Shown: one piece after another, positions 45,032-55,000 of the stretch
How the letters are laid out: the number at the start of each line of letters is the position of its first letter
Numbering within the stretch: position 1 is the first letter of the stretch
Assembly (NCBI GenBank): GCA_036498565.1
Contig: DASYFG010000002.1
Location: 228,967-292,966, forward strand
DNA from: DASYFG01 sp036498565
Lineage (GTDB): Bacteria; Bacillota; Bacilli; Lactobacillales; Lactobacillaceae
Reading direction: 5' to 3'
Length of the DNA: 64,000 bases
The notes under the pieces: model-generated
The model's input: only the letters and a program-made list of their open reading frames with translations
Told to the model about the DNA's origin: nothing
Databases searched by the model: none
Made by a program: the position numbers and the translations under genes

Positions 45032-45067
45032 AAATCGTTCCTGAAAATCGGGGGCGATTTTATTTTT
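45032..45067 (+). terminator. Terminator or attenuator between pheT and the GAF gene
   Basis: AAATCG ... CGATTTTATTTTT with an inner TCC/GGG extension. It lies downstream of the promoter at 44990, so it ends pheST transcripts but also sits in the leader of the next gene. Confidence 0.6.
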
Positions 45068-45081
45068 AAAGGAGCAAAAAT

Positions 45082-45573
45082 ATGTCTGAAACTGCAAAAT
45101 TGCCTTTGGTGGCACGGATTTTGAAAAATGTGATTCAAGGGGAAAAGTCGCAGGCTTATCCTTTGGCAAACTATGCCAACGCGGCGGCTTTGTTGAAGGA
45201 AAACTTTGATAACATTAACTGGGCCGGTTTTTATTTGTATGATGACGCCGAAGATGTGTTGGTTTTGGGACCGTTCATCGGCAAAAAGGCGACCGTTTTG
45301 ATCAAGCCGACCGAAGGGGTGGTCGGGCACACATTTTTGCAACAAGAAACGGTAATTGTTGAAAACGTCGAAGACTTCCCGGGACATATTGCCTGCGATC
45401 CGACGTCACAATCTGAAATTGTGGTGCCAATCACAACCGCAGACGGGCAAAAACTGGGCGTGTTGGACATTGACGCACCGTCAATCGGGCGTTTCACGGA
45501 AGCCGACAAAGACGTTTTGGAAGCCTTCGTCCAAACGTTATTACCATTTATTCACAAAATTGATGTTCGCTAA
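45082..45573 (+). CDS. msrC: GAF-domain protein, free methionine-(R)-sulfoxide reductase-like
   Basis: 163 residues, a single GAF domain with the fRMsr patterns NWAGFYLYDD, LGPFIGKKA and FPGHIACDPTSQSEIVVPI. Cys105 (GHIACD) matches the catalytic cysteine, but the two other family cysteines are replaced: KACT-like reads KATV and GVCG reads GVVG. The protein has no other Cys. It may use external thiols for resolution, or bind methionine sulfoxide without classic recycling. AAAGGAG precedes the ATG. Confidence 0.82.
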   Translation: MSETAKLPLVARILKNVIQGEKSQAYPLANYANAAALLKENFDNINWAGFYLYDDAEDVLVLGPFIGKKATVLIKPTEGVVGHTFLQQETVIVENVEDFPGHIACDPTSQSEIVVPITTADGQKLGVLDIDAPSIGRFTEADKDVLEAFVQTLLPFIHKIDVR

Positions 45574-45602
45574 AATCTGGCCGTTTTTGACGGCCATTTT
45601 TA
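45572..45602 (+). terminator. Rho-independent terminator
   Basis: TGGCCGT-TTTTG-ACGGCCA with A- and T-runs. Confidence 0.88.
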
Positions 45603-45603
45603 G

Positions 45604-45632
45604 TAGACAAAACGAACAAAAGTTCGTATAAT
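45604..45632 (+). promoter_or_regulatory. Promoter with LexA (SOS) box
   Basis: TAGACA (45604-45609), 17 bp, TATAAT (45627-45632). The spacer holds CGAACAAAAGTTCG (45613-45626), with the Gram-positive LexA/DinR core GAAC-N4-GTTC. Placement between -35 and -10 fits repression. Confidence 0.7.
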
Positions 45633-45656
45633 GGAAAATAAGAAAAGAGGTCGATG

Positions 45657-46997
45657 ATGGCGAATTTAGTGTTTGACGTTGGCGTTATTGGTGCTGGTCC
45701 GGCGGGTTTGGCGGCCGCCGCAGATTTACGGGCGGCAGGCAAATCTGTGGTGGTGATCGAAAATTATTTGTGGGGCGGCACGTGTCCGAATTATGGTTGT
45801 GATCCCAAGAAAATCTTATTAGCGGCCGTGGAAGCCAAGGAAAAGGCACAAGCATTGAACGGATTAGGCGTGCAAGGCGAATTGCGTTTGGATTGGTCGC
45901 AAATGATGGCGCGCAAAAATCAATTTACCAACGCCATGCCGGCGCGCACGCAAGCGTCTTTGACAAGTTCAGACATTACCCAAATTTCAGGGCAAGCACA
46001 ATTTATTGATGCGAAAACCGTGACGATTTTGCAACAAAACACGACGGTTCAGGCGACGGACTGGATTATTTCAGTCGGACAACGCGCAGCAGAATTGGCG
46101 ATTCCGGGTGGTGAATATGCGATTGATTATGAAAAATTCATGAATTTAGCGACGTTACCTGATGAGATTGTGATTATTGGGGGCGGTTATATCGCGTTTG
46201 AATTTGCGGCGATTGCGGCTGGTGTAGGCGCCCACGTTACCATGCTGGTGCGCGGTGAGCGGGTGTTGTCAAACTTTGATGAAGAACTGGCTCGTGAACT
46301 GGCGGCGCAATTGACGTTGCGGGGCGTGACGATTTTGTACCAGACGGAAGTCAAGGCGATTACCAAATCAAATGCGCAGTTCGAACTTGAACTGAGCACC
46401 GACACGACGTTAACCACGAATTTGGTGGTGCGGGCGATTGGGCGGATTGGCAATCATGATCGTTTGAATTTGGCAGCGACGGGCGTTGAAACGCAGACAG
46501 GTGGTGTTGTGGTTGATCAACACTTACAAACGGCCGCGCCACACCTCTATGCGGTTGGCGACGTTGCGCAATCGCCCGTGCCAAAATTAACGACGACTGG
46601 CTATTACGAAGGTCGCGCAGTGGCGCAACAAATCCTAGGCCACCACGAACCCGTTACTTATCCAGCCATTCCTGAAATTGTTTATGCCACACCAAAATTG
46701 GCGCAAGTCGGGGTGACAACGGCCCAAGCGGCGACCGATCAGACTTTGCGCATGGTGGATTTGAACATGACCGATTGGTTTACTTATTACCGCGTCGGCG
46801 AAAAAGCGGCGCATGCCAAGGTGATTTTGGCAGAAAATGACCAAATTGTCGGCGCCACCGTGTTAAGCCACGAAGCGGACGAACTGATTAACTCCTTAAC
46901 TGATGCCGTCAATGCGGGCGCTGACTATCAAGCCATGCGCAACAAACTGTACGCGTATCCCACGGTCGCAAGCGACCTAGAATATTTCTTTGGATAA
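45657..46997 (+). CDS. Glutathione-reductase-like disulfide oxidoreductase
   Basis: 446 residues from the ATG at 45657 (an ATG at 45654 is closer to AGAGG and less likely). FAD loop DVGVIGAGPAGLAAAADL, redox pair Cys43-Cys48 in GGTCPNYGCDPKK, NAD(P) loop VIIGGGYIAFEFAAIAAG, and VGDVA. The C-terminal dimer domain is short and lacks the HPT-His motif of classic glutathione reductase, so the substrate is uncertain. The permease fusion starts on the next base after its stop. A LexA box sits in its promoter. Confidence 0.87.
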   Translation: MANLVFDVGVIGAGPAGLAAAADLRAAGKSVVVIENYLWGGTCPNYGCDPKKILLAAVEAKEKAQALNGLGVQGELRLDWSQMMARKNQFTNAMPARTQASLTSSDITQISGQAQFIDAKTVTILQQNTTVQATDWIISVGQRAAELAIPGGEYAIDYEKFMNLATLPDEIVIIGGGYIAFEFAAIAAGVGAHVTMLVRGERVLSNFDEELARELAAQLTLRGVTILYQTEVKAITKSNAQFELELSTDTTLTTNLVVRAIGRIGNHDRLNLAATGVETQTGGVVVDQHLQTAAPHLYAVGDVAQSPVPKLTTTGYYEGRAVAQQILGHHEPVTYPAIPEIVYATPKLAQVGVTTAQAATDQTLRMVDLNMTDWFTYYRVGEKAAHAKVILAENDQIVGATVLSHEADELINSLTDAVNAGADYQAMRNKLYAYPTVASDLEYFFG

Positions 46998-48512
46998 ATG
47001 AATCTTTTACAAACTTTTACAAGCCGGCAAAGTCAATTTTTCTTGGCGTTATGGCAACATTTACAACTGACTTTTTTTGCGGTGCTGATTGCGGCCGTTA
47101 TTGCGATTCCGTTAGCAATTTGGGCGCACCGGCATCGCCGTTTTGCAGAAATTTTGCATCAAATCACCAGCATCGTGCAAACTTTGCCGTCATTAGCGGT
47201 TTTGGGTTTGCTCATTCCGCTGGTCGGCATTGGCTGGCAACCGGCTTTGATTGCGTTGATTATCTACGCGTTGTTACCGATTTTTCAAAATACTTTTTTG
47301 GGATTAACGCAAATTCCAAAGGATGTGATTGAAGGCGCCCAAGCGCTCGGGCTGCGTCAAAATCAAATTCTGCGCAAAATTGAACTCCCGCTGGCCAAAG
47401 AAAGCATCATCGCCGGCATTCGCACAAGTACGGTGCTGATGATTGGTACCGCGATGCTGGCGGCGTTGATTGGTGCGGGTGGTTTGGGTGATTTTATTTT
47501 GCTGGGCATCAATCGCAATGACAACAATTTGATTATGATTGGCGCGCTGGCGTCCGCTATTTTGGCGATTGTGACGGGATTTGTGATTAACGTCACCGGC
47601 AACAGTCGTTTTTGGAAAAGTGGGCTGGCGCTGACGACCGTTTTGATGATTGGTGGCACGGTGGGGCCTAGTTTGGTGCCAAAATCTCCGCAGGAAACGA
47701 TTACGATTGCTGGTAAACTCGGCTCAGAACCGTCGATTTTGATTCATATGTATGCGGATTTGATCAAGCAAGCTGACCCAAAAATTAATGTGACGCTCAA
47801 AGATAACTTTGGGACGACCACGTTTTTGTATCAAGCTTTGACGAGCGACAAAATTGATATTTATCCCGAATTTACCGGGACGGTCAATGAAACTTTGGCC
47901 AAACCAGCGGTGAAATTACCGATCGGCGCGGATGCCAAAACGACCTACGCGGCGGCTAAAAAAGCGATGGCCGCGCAAAAATTGACCTTGCTCAAACCGC
48001 TGAAATACAACAACACTTATGCAATTGCGGTCACGAAAAAAGACGCGGACAAATATCATTTGACAACAATCGGTGATTTAGCGAACTTACCAAACGCCAA
48101 AGCTGGCATGACGGCGGAATTTTTGGACCGACCAGACGGCATGCCCGGCGTGGAAAAGGCGTACGATTTCCATGTCAACGCGGTGAGTTTGGATCCGGAA
48201 CTGCGCTATCAAGCGATTAATCAAGGCCAAACGAACATCGTTGATGCGTACGCCACGGACTCGCAGCTGGCGCAATATCACTTAGTTTTGTTACAAGACA
48301 CCCAACATTTTTTCCCGGTTTATCAAGGCGCGCCTTTGATGCGGAGTGATTTTGCTAAGCAACATCCAAAAATTGTGACGGCGTTAAATCGTTTGGCGGG
48401 AAAAATTAGTGACACGGATATGCAGAAAATGAATTATCAAGTCAACGTGCAACACATGGACGCGGGCAGTGTGGCGAAAAATTATTTAAAAACCCATCAT
48501 TTGTTACCTTAA
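46998..48512 (+). CDS. ABC transporter permease-binding protein fusion (OpuC/EgtU-like)
   Basis: 504 residues. The N-terminal permease domain has six segments (about 15-225) with the EAA loop EGAQALGLRQNQILRKIELPLA. It continues into a C-terminal substrate-binding domain (about 240-504; ITIAGKLGSEPSILIHMYADLI ... DIYPEFTGTV). This fusion is known for glycine betaine/choline (OpuAB-like) and for the ergothioneine importer EgtU. The neighbouring thiol-redox gene favours a thiol substrate, but the pocket cannot be judged by eye. No ATPase gene is adjacent. Confidence 0.88.
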   Translation: MNLLQTFTSRQSQFFLALWQHLQLTFFAVLIAAVIAIPLAIWAHRHRRFAEILHQITSIVQTLPSLAVLGLLIPLVGIGWQPALIALIIYALLPIFQNTFLGLTQIPKDVIEGAQALGLRQNQILRKIELPLAKESIIAGIRTSTVLMIGTAMLAALIGAGGLGDFILLGINRNDNNLIMIGALASAILAIVTGFVINVTGNSRFWKSGLALTTVLMIGGTVGPSLVPKSPQETITIAGKLGSEPSILIHMYADLIKQADPKINVTLKDNFGTTTFLYQALTSDKIDIYPEFTGTVNETLAKPAVKLPIGADAKTTYAAAKKAMAAQKLTLLKPLKYNNTYAIAVTKKDADKYHLTTIGDLANLPNAKAGMTAEFLDRPDGMPGVEKAYDFHVNAVSLDPELRYQAINQGQTNIVDAYATDSQLAQYHLVLLQDTQHFFPVYQGAPLMRSDFAKQHPKIVTALNRLAGKISDTDMQKMNYQVNVQHMDAGSVAKNYLKTHHLLP

Positions 48513-48536
48513 AACCGCAAAATAGTGCGGTTTTTT
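48511..48536 (+). terminator. Rho-independent terminator
   Basis: AAAACCGCA ... TGCGGTTTT and T-run, starting at the stop codon of the transporter gene. The rexB -10 box TATAAT (48540-48545) follows at once. Confidence 0.88.
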
Positions 48537-48567
48537 CGCTATAATGGAACTATTAAAGGAGTTGGCG

Positions 48568-51500
48568 ATGTTAACGATTGTACTAGGCGATGGTCGCAAG
48601 GATTTGCGGCAGACGTTAATTGAAAAAGTTGCGGCAGATCAAGCGGCGAATCCCAATTTGACGAGTTATGTTGTGGTGCCTAACCACATTAAATTTGACG
48701 CGGAAGTCGGTTTTTTGCAGCGTTATGGCGTCTTTCAAGGCGTGGGCGAGGGCAAGATTTATGCGCAAAGTCGCGTGCAGGTTTATTCATTAACCCGCTT
48801 GGCTTGGGCGCTGCAACGGCAAACCACGCAAGCCGCCCAACAGCAATTATCCAATGCTGGTTTGTACATGGTGGTAGCCGACATTCTCAAACAACACGCC
48901 CAAGAATTAACGATTTTCTCCCGATTGCAAGCAAAATCGGGCTTCATTGATAAATTAGCCAAACAACTGGTCGAATTACGCGCCAGTCAAGTGAGCGCGC
49001 AGGATTTGTTGGCGTTATTGGCGACGATGACAGACGACACGACCACGCAAGTCACGCTCCGGCGCAAGTTGCATGATTTGGCCGTGGTGGCAGCGGCTTT
49101 AAATGACGTTTTGGGCGATGAAATTGTGACCAGTGCCGAAAGTTTGACGGCGTTTGGTAGTTTTTTGGCGGACGCAGCGCTTGGAGACGTGGCTTTTTAT
49201 TTTGAAGGCTTTAACGGCTTTACGGCGGCAGAACGCCAGATTGTTGATTTGCTCATTGCCAAATACGATGTCACGTTAACGCTGACGGGTGACGACAAAT
49301 TCCATGGTCAACAGCAAGCCGGTGATTTATTTGAAAAGCCATTAAGATTAGCCGATGACTTACGCCAGCAGGCCCAGCGCCAAAATCGGCCCGTGGTTGT
49401 CCAGTCGGCGACTGCGGATCGCAAGCTTAGCGCTAGTCAAGCAACGTTGCTTGACGCTTGGGCGCAACTGGCGACCGTAGGCGAAGCGACTGGGAAAACG
49501 CCGGCGACACGTTTGGTGGCGGCGGAAAATATCGCCAGCGAATTGGCGTTTGTGGGGCGTGATATTCGCTCACGTTTGCAAGCGGATCCGCGTTTAAAAT
49601 TGCGTGATATTTTGGTGGTGGCGCGAGATTTGAATGCGTATGAACCGTTGATTGAAACGACTTTTCGGGAATTAGCGTTGCCGGTTTTCGTCGATGTGGA
49701 TCAAACGATGCAGACGCATCCGTTAGTTGGTTTTGTGTTGAGTTTATTGCAACCAAAGCGGTATTTTCAAGCAAATCATGTTTTGAGTTTGCTCAAAACC
49801 GGTTTGTTACGACCGATGAATGGCGAGCAGGTGATTGATGAGCGGGAATTTTTTGATGTGCTCGCTTTTTTGGATAATTATGTAGTGGCTTATCGGCCGT
49901 TTGCGCGCGATTGGACGGATGATGCGGACTTTAATTGGTTTGATGTGGCAGTTGACGAGACGGACGAAGCGTTTTTGGCGGATGCGCAGATTAATCGTCG
50001 GATTAATGTTTTGCGGCGCTTTGTGGCGTCGGCTTTGACGCAATTGCAGGCTGATTTTGATAAAGCGACGACTATGCGCGCTGGCGCGACAGCTTTGGTG
50101 ACTTGGTTAACGAAGTATCGCATTAACGACGTGTTGTTGAGTTGGCGTGATGTCCAAGCGCAAAAAGGTGAATTAACGCTGGCGCGACGCCCAGAAGAAG
50201 TTTGGCAAATGTTAATGGCGACGTTAGATGAAGTCGTTACGCTTTATGGCGAACGGGATTTTGATGCGAACTTGATGCGCGATGTGTTGCAGGCGGGTTT
50301 TGCTGGGGCAAAATTCAGTGGCATTCCCAATCAATTGGATCAACTCACGCTGTCAGAAATGGGGATTGTGCAAAGTCAGCGCTACAAGCATGTTTATGTG
50401 ATTGGTGGTACGCGTCAAAATTTGCCAGCGCAGGTCAAGCAAAAAAGTTTGTTGAATGATGCCGAGCGCGATTGGTTACAGCCGGCCTTGGACGGCAAAT
50501 ATTTGCAAGACACTGCCAAACAGCAAATGGCCGGCGAGTCGTTGGTTTTTTATAGTGCGCTGGCGACGGCGAGTGACACGACGACGTTCACGTATCCGCG
50601 CTTGAACACGGCTGGTGAAATCCAAGAACCGTCGCCGTATTTTGTGCGTTTGCAAGCCGCCTTGAAGTTGAACACTTTGGTCGTGCCAGCTAGCGCGCCG
50701 GATGCGGCACGTTTGTTGCGCGAATTTGTGAGTACGCCGCAGGCCACGGTGCATGAATGGGCTAAATATTTGTTGCATCACGAAAACACGGTCGGCGCAC
50801 GCGTCTTAGCGAATTTACTAGCGCAAACTAACGCCGAGACGATCAGTTTTTTGCGGGAAGCACCAAAATATGCTAATCAGGTTGCAAAAATCAAACCAGA
50901 ATTGATCAGCGCGTTATTTGGTGAGCAGCTCAACGTGTCGATTTCGCAGCTGGAAAGCTTTTATACCAACCCGTACGCGTACTTTTTGCAGTATGGTTTA
51001 CGGCTGCGCGAACGACAATTATATGATTTGAACGCGGCGCAAACGGGAACGATTTATCATGCCGTTTTGGAAAATGTGATGCGCGATATTATAGCTCAAG
51101 GGCTTGATTTGGCAACGTTGTCGGATCAAAATTTGACCGCATTACTTGGGGAAAAGTTAACGGAAATGTTGGCATTGCCGGAATTTGCCATTTTGCAACA
51201 TACCGCCAAAATGCGCGCGCTGACCCAAGACGTCAAAGCGCGTTTGTGGCAAGTGCTGACGGCGGCGCGCACGTTGCAACGCGTCGGGAAAAATCGCGTG
51301 GTCGCGGTCGAACAGTTATTTGGTTTTACGCAAAAAGGCAGTTTGCCACCGCTGGAATTTGATTTGGCAAATGCACATCACATGCGCGTACGCGGGAAAA
51401 TCGACCGCATTGACACGAATGGCGACCGCGCGACGATCATTGATTACAAATCACGCGGCAAAGAATTTAAATTAGTCGACGCCTATCACGGTTTGGAAAT

Positions 51501-52020
51501 GCAGTTGTTGACTTATTGGCAGACTGTACAAAACGCGCAACAAGACGTAGGTGGTGCATTTTTTGCCGGCATTGCGCCCGAAAAGCGCGCGCTAAACACG
51601 CTCAAAGAACAAGCAAATGAGCTGGTGTTAACGCCGCAAACCAACGAACAGCATTTCAAATGGCGCGGTTTGATGCTGGCCGACGCGGATTATTTGCAAA
51701 GTCTCGAACAAGTTGTGGACGGCCAATCCGCCCAACATTTTGCCTATAAATTAAAAAATAACGGCGAACTAGCGGTCAGCGGTGATGGTCTTGCCGCTGA
51801 CAAATTAGCGATTTTGCTGGCTCATAATGAAACGCTCATGCGCACGGCCGGCGAGCAAATTTTTGCCGGTGACTTCCCGTTGACGCCAACGCCAACGAGT
51901 TTGACGTACAGTCCATATACGGATGTGATGCGCTTTGATCGCTCGTTGGGCGACGATTATCAACATTTATTACCCGCAACGCAAGTCCAAAAAGCACTAT
52001 TTGAAACGGAGGAAACGTAA
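48568..52020 (+). CDS. rexB: ATP-dependent nuclease subunit RexB (AddB type)
   Basis: 1,150 residues; the start at 48568 follows AAAGGAG, while the ATG at 48544 overlaps the -10 box. The N-terminal helicase-like part lacks a good Walker A. The C-terminal RecB-type nuclease has VRGKIDRIDTNGDRATIIDYKSRG split around residues 940-963 (Asp/Lys catalytic set). I see no cysteines for the iron-sulfur cluster of B. subtilis AddB, as usual for RexB. With RexA it processes double-strand breaks for recombination. The stop overlaps rexA by one base. Confidence 0.93.
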   Translation: MLTIVLGDGRKDLRQTLIEKVAADQAANPNLTSYVVVPNHIKFDAEVGFLQRYGVFQGVGEGKIYAQSRVQVYSLTRLAWALQRQTTQAAQQQLSNAGLYMVVADILKQHAQELTIFSRLQAKSGFIDKLAKQLVELRASQVSAQDLLALLATMTDDTTTQVTLRRKLHDLAVVAAALNDVLGDEIVTSAESLTAFGSFLADAALGDVAFYFEGFNGFTAAERQIVDLLIAKYDVTLTLTGDDKFHGQQQAGDLFEKPLRLADDLRQQAQRQNRPVVVQSATADRKLSASQATLLDAWAQLATVGEATGKTPATRLVAAENIASELAFVGRDIRSRLQADPRLKLRDILVVARDLNAYEPLIETTFRELALPVFVDVDQTMQTHPLVGFVLSLLQPKRYFQANHVLSLLKTGLLRPMNGEQVIDEREFFDVLAFLDNYVVAYRPFARDWTDDADFNWFDVAVDETDEAFLADAQINRRINVLRRFVASALTQLQADFDKATTMRAGATALVTWLTKYRINDVLLSWRDVQAQKGELTLARRPEEVWQMLMATLDEVVTLYGERDFDANLMRDVLQAGFAGAKFSGIPNQLDQLTLSEMGIVQSQRYKHVYVIGGTRQNLPAQVKQKSLLNDAERDWLQPALDGKYLQDTAKQQMAGESLVFYSALATASDTTTFTYPRLNTAGEIQEPSPYFVRLQAALKLNTLVVPASAPDAARLLREFVSTPQATVHEWAKYLLHHENTVGARVLANLLAQTNAETISFLREAPKYANQVAKIKPELISALFGEQLNVSISQLESFYTNPYAYFLQYGLRLRERQLYDLNAAQTGTIYHAVLENVMRDIIAQGLDLATLSDQNLTALLGEKLTEMLALPEFAILQHTAKMRALTQDVKARLWQVLTAARTLQRVGKNRVVAVEQLFGFTQKGSLPPLEFDLANAHHMRVRGKIDRIDTNGDRATIIDYKSRGKEFKLVDAYHGLEMQLLTYWQTVQNAQQDVGGAFFAGIAPEKRALNTLKEQANELVLTPQTNEQHFKWRGLMLADADYLQSLEQVVDGQSAQHFAYKLKNNGELAVSGDGLAADKLAILLAHNETLMRTAGEQIFAGDFPLTPTPTSLTYSPYTDVMRFDRSLGDDYQHLLPATQVQKALFETEET

Positions 52021-55000
52021 TGGCACGCACATTTACCCAAAATCAACAACGCGCCATTGACGAGCGTGGTCAACATATTTTGGTCGCGGCCTCGGCGGGT
52101 TCTGGTAAAACCACGGTTTTAATTGAACGCCTGATGCAACGCATTTTAGCGGGCACTTCCGTGGATAAATTCTTAGTTGTAACCTTTACCAAACTCGCGG
52201 CGGCAGAAATGCGCGCACGTTTGGAAGTCGCGTTAAATGACAAACTGCGCGCGCCAAATGTGACGCCTGCACAACGCAAATACTTGCAAGAACAATTGCT
52301 TTTATTGCCGAGCGCCTACATTTCGACGATTGACAGTTTCGCGTTGAATTTGATTGAAAATTATTATCACGTGATTGGCTTGGACCCGCAGTTTAGCTTG
52401 ATGGCCGACGAAGCGGAGCGCGGCTTGATGCGCGAGGAAGTGGTTGCGGCAGTTTTAGAAGATTTTTATGCGCGTGATGACGCGGCGTTTAAGCGTTTGG
52501 TGGCGAATTTTGGTTCGGCGCTGGACGATCGCGTTTTGTCAGAAACGATTTTGAAGTTGGCCGATTTTGCTGATGCGCGCCCTGATGGCAGCGCGTGGTT
52601 GCAGTCTTTGACGGCGCCGTACGCACCTTTTGAAGAACTCACGCGCAGCGATTTTTACCAAGAACAATTACTGCCGTTGTTACAACGTGATTTCGCCGAA
52701 TTATTGCAAAGCGGCGAAGACGCGTTAAGTTGGTTGGCGCCGGTTGAATCTTTGGCAAAATCACATGCCACTGTGACGAGTTTGGTTGAACCACTGCGCA
52801 CGATTGCCGACCAATTAGCCAGCGCAGATTGGCAAACTTTACGCCAGCAAATGGCGAATTTGCCCAGCGGTTTGCGTTTGCAAGTGGCGTCCAAAAAAAT
52901 GAAGGAAGAAGATCCTGACAGTGCCGCCACACTTGAAGCCGTGAAGCCACTTTGGGTGGAATTAAACGGCAGCAGCGGTTTGCGGACGCAGATTTGGGAG
53001 AAGTATTTCTTGTTGGATAATGCGGCGTGGCGCCAATTGCAAGACGACGCGCGCGATTTGACGCGCACGTTGGTTCAGGTCACTTTGGCGTTTCAAGATG
53101 CCTTTGCGGCCAAAAAAGCGGCGGAACGCCAGTTGGATTTTGGTGATTTGACGCATTTGGCACTGGATATTTTGGCGGATGAACCTACGCGTGCGACGTT
53201 AATGGCGCAGTTTGACGAGTTGATGATTGATGAATATCAAGACGTCAACCAGCTACAAGAGGCGTTGTTGCAGGCTTTATCAAACGGCCACAACATGTAC
53301 ATGGTCGGTGATGTGAAGCAAAGTATTTATGGCTTCCGGCAAGCCGATCCGAGCTTGTTCACGGCAAAATACCAAGCTTTTGCCCAAAGTGACGCGGCGG
53401 TGCGCATTGATTTGGCGGAAAATTTCCGCTCGCATGATAATGTGACGACGTTGACGAATTTGATTTTCACGCAGTTAATGGACGCGCAATTAGGCGGTGT
53501 GCCGTACGTCGGCAGTGCGAAATTGATTGCCGCGGCGAATTATCCGGCCGAATTGCCGGCGGTGGCGACGCTGAATTTGGTGGAAGATTTAACTGATGAT
53601 GCGGCGGATATTGGCTTTGAAAAGCGCCAAGCGCAATACGCTTTACTCGCTGAAAAAATCCAAACGCTGTTACAAGAAGAAATCTACGACCGCCGTGCCG
53701 ACCAAATGCGCCCGGTGCAATACAGCGACATTGCGATTTTGCTGCGGGCCAAAAGTGGCATGATTGATTTGTTAGCTACGTTGCGAGATGCGGGTATTCC
53801 TTTCGAAGCAAGCGGTGTGGGTAATTATTTGAAGACACTGGAAACTGCGGTGGTTTTGAATATTTTGCGAATTTTGGATAATCCGCACCAAGATATTCCG
53901 CTTGCTGCCGTGTTGCGCTCGCCGCTGGTTGGTTTGGATGAGAATGATTTGGCGACCATTCGTTTGCAAGACACGCGCCATGATTTTTGGACGGCTTTGC
54001 AGTTGACGACACATTTGCCAAAAGTCACACGCTTTTTGACGTGGTATGAAAACTGGCGCCAAATTGCAGTACAACAAGATTTAAATCAACTGATTTGGGC
54101 GATTTTTGATGAAACTAATTGGCTGGATTACGTGGCCGCGATGCCGGGTGGCGCGCAACGACAGGCAAATTTGCAGGCGTTAGCGCAGTATGCGCGCCAA
54201 TTTGAAACGCAGCGCCAAGGTGGTTTGTTCGGTTTTATTGCCTACATTGAACAACTGCAAAAAGCCGATAAAGATTTGGGCGAAGCGAGCCAAGAAGCGC
54301 CAGATCAAGCGATTCGCGTGATGACTATTCACGGTTCCAAAGGCTTGGAATTTCCGATTGTTTTGCTGCCAGAATTGGACAAAGACTTTAACGCCATGGA
54401 TTTACGTGCCAGTGTCCTTATGCAAAAAGACGCTGGTTTAGCCTTCGATGTGCTACTAGCCGACGGCCAAACGGTCGCGCCTACCTTACAAAAGTTTGTG
54501 GTCAAAGACGCGCTAAAACAACAACTTTGGGCCGAAGAAATGCGTTTGTTGTACGTGGCGCTGACACGTGCCGAGCAGCAACTGCATTTATTTGGGACGG
54601 TTAATGGCCACAATCAGCAACGTTTGCAACGCTTAGCCCAGCATGCCAGCCAGACGCACGGGCAATTTGTGACGCTGTTGGATCGTTTGGTCGCGCAATC
54701 ATATTTGGACTGGTTATTTTTGACGATTCCGGGAATTGCCGGTGGTTTGACGCGAGTATTAGGACCAGAAACGCCCAATCATGCCAAAATCGACATCCAG
54801 CGCATCCCGTTAGCAGAGATTCAACCGGTGCAAGCCCAACAAATCAATCCGAGCGAAGAAGTAGCACCGCTTGACGAGACTTTGGTCGCCAAAGCACGCG
54901 CTACTTTAGCTTTTGAATATGGCAATGCCGTTGCCACACGCACCGCCGCGTACCAAGCGGTCAGTGAAATGAAGCGCGTCTTTGAAGACCCAGATCGCTT

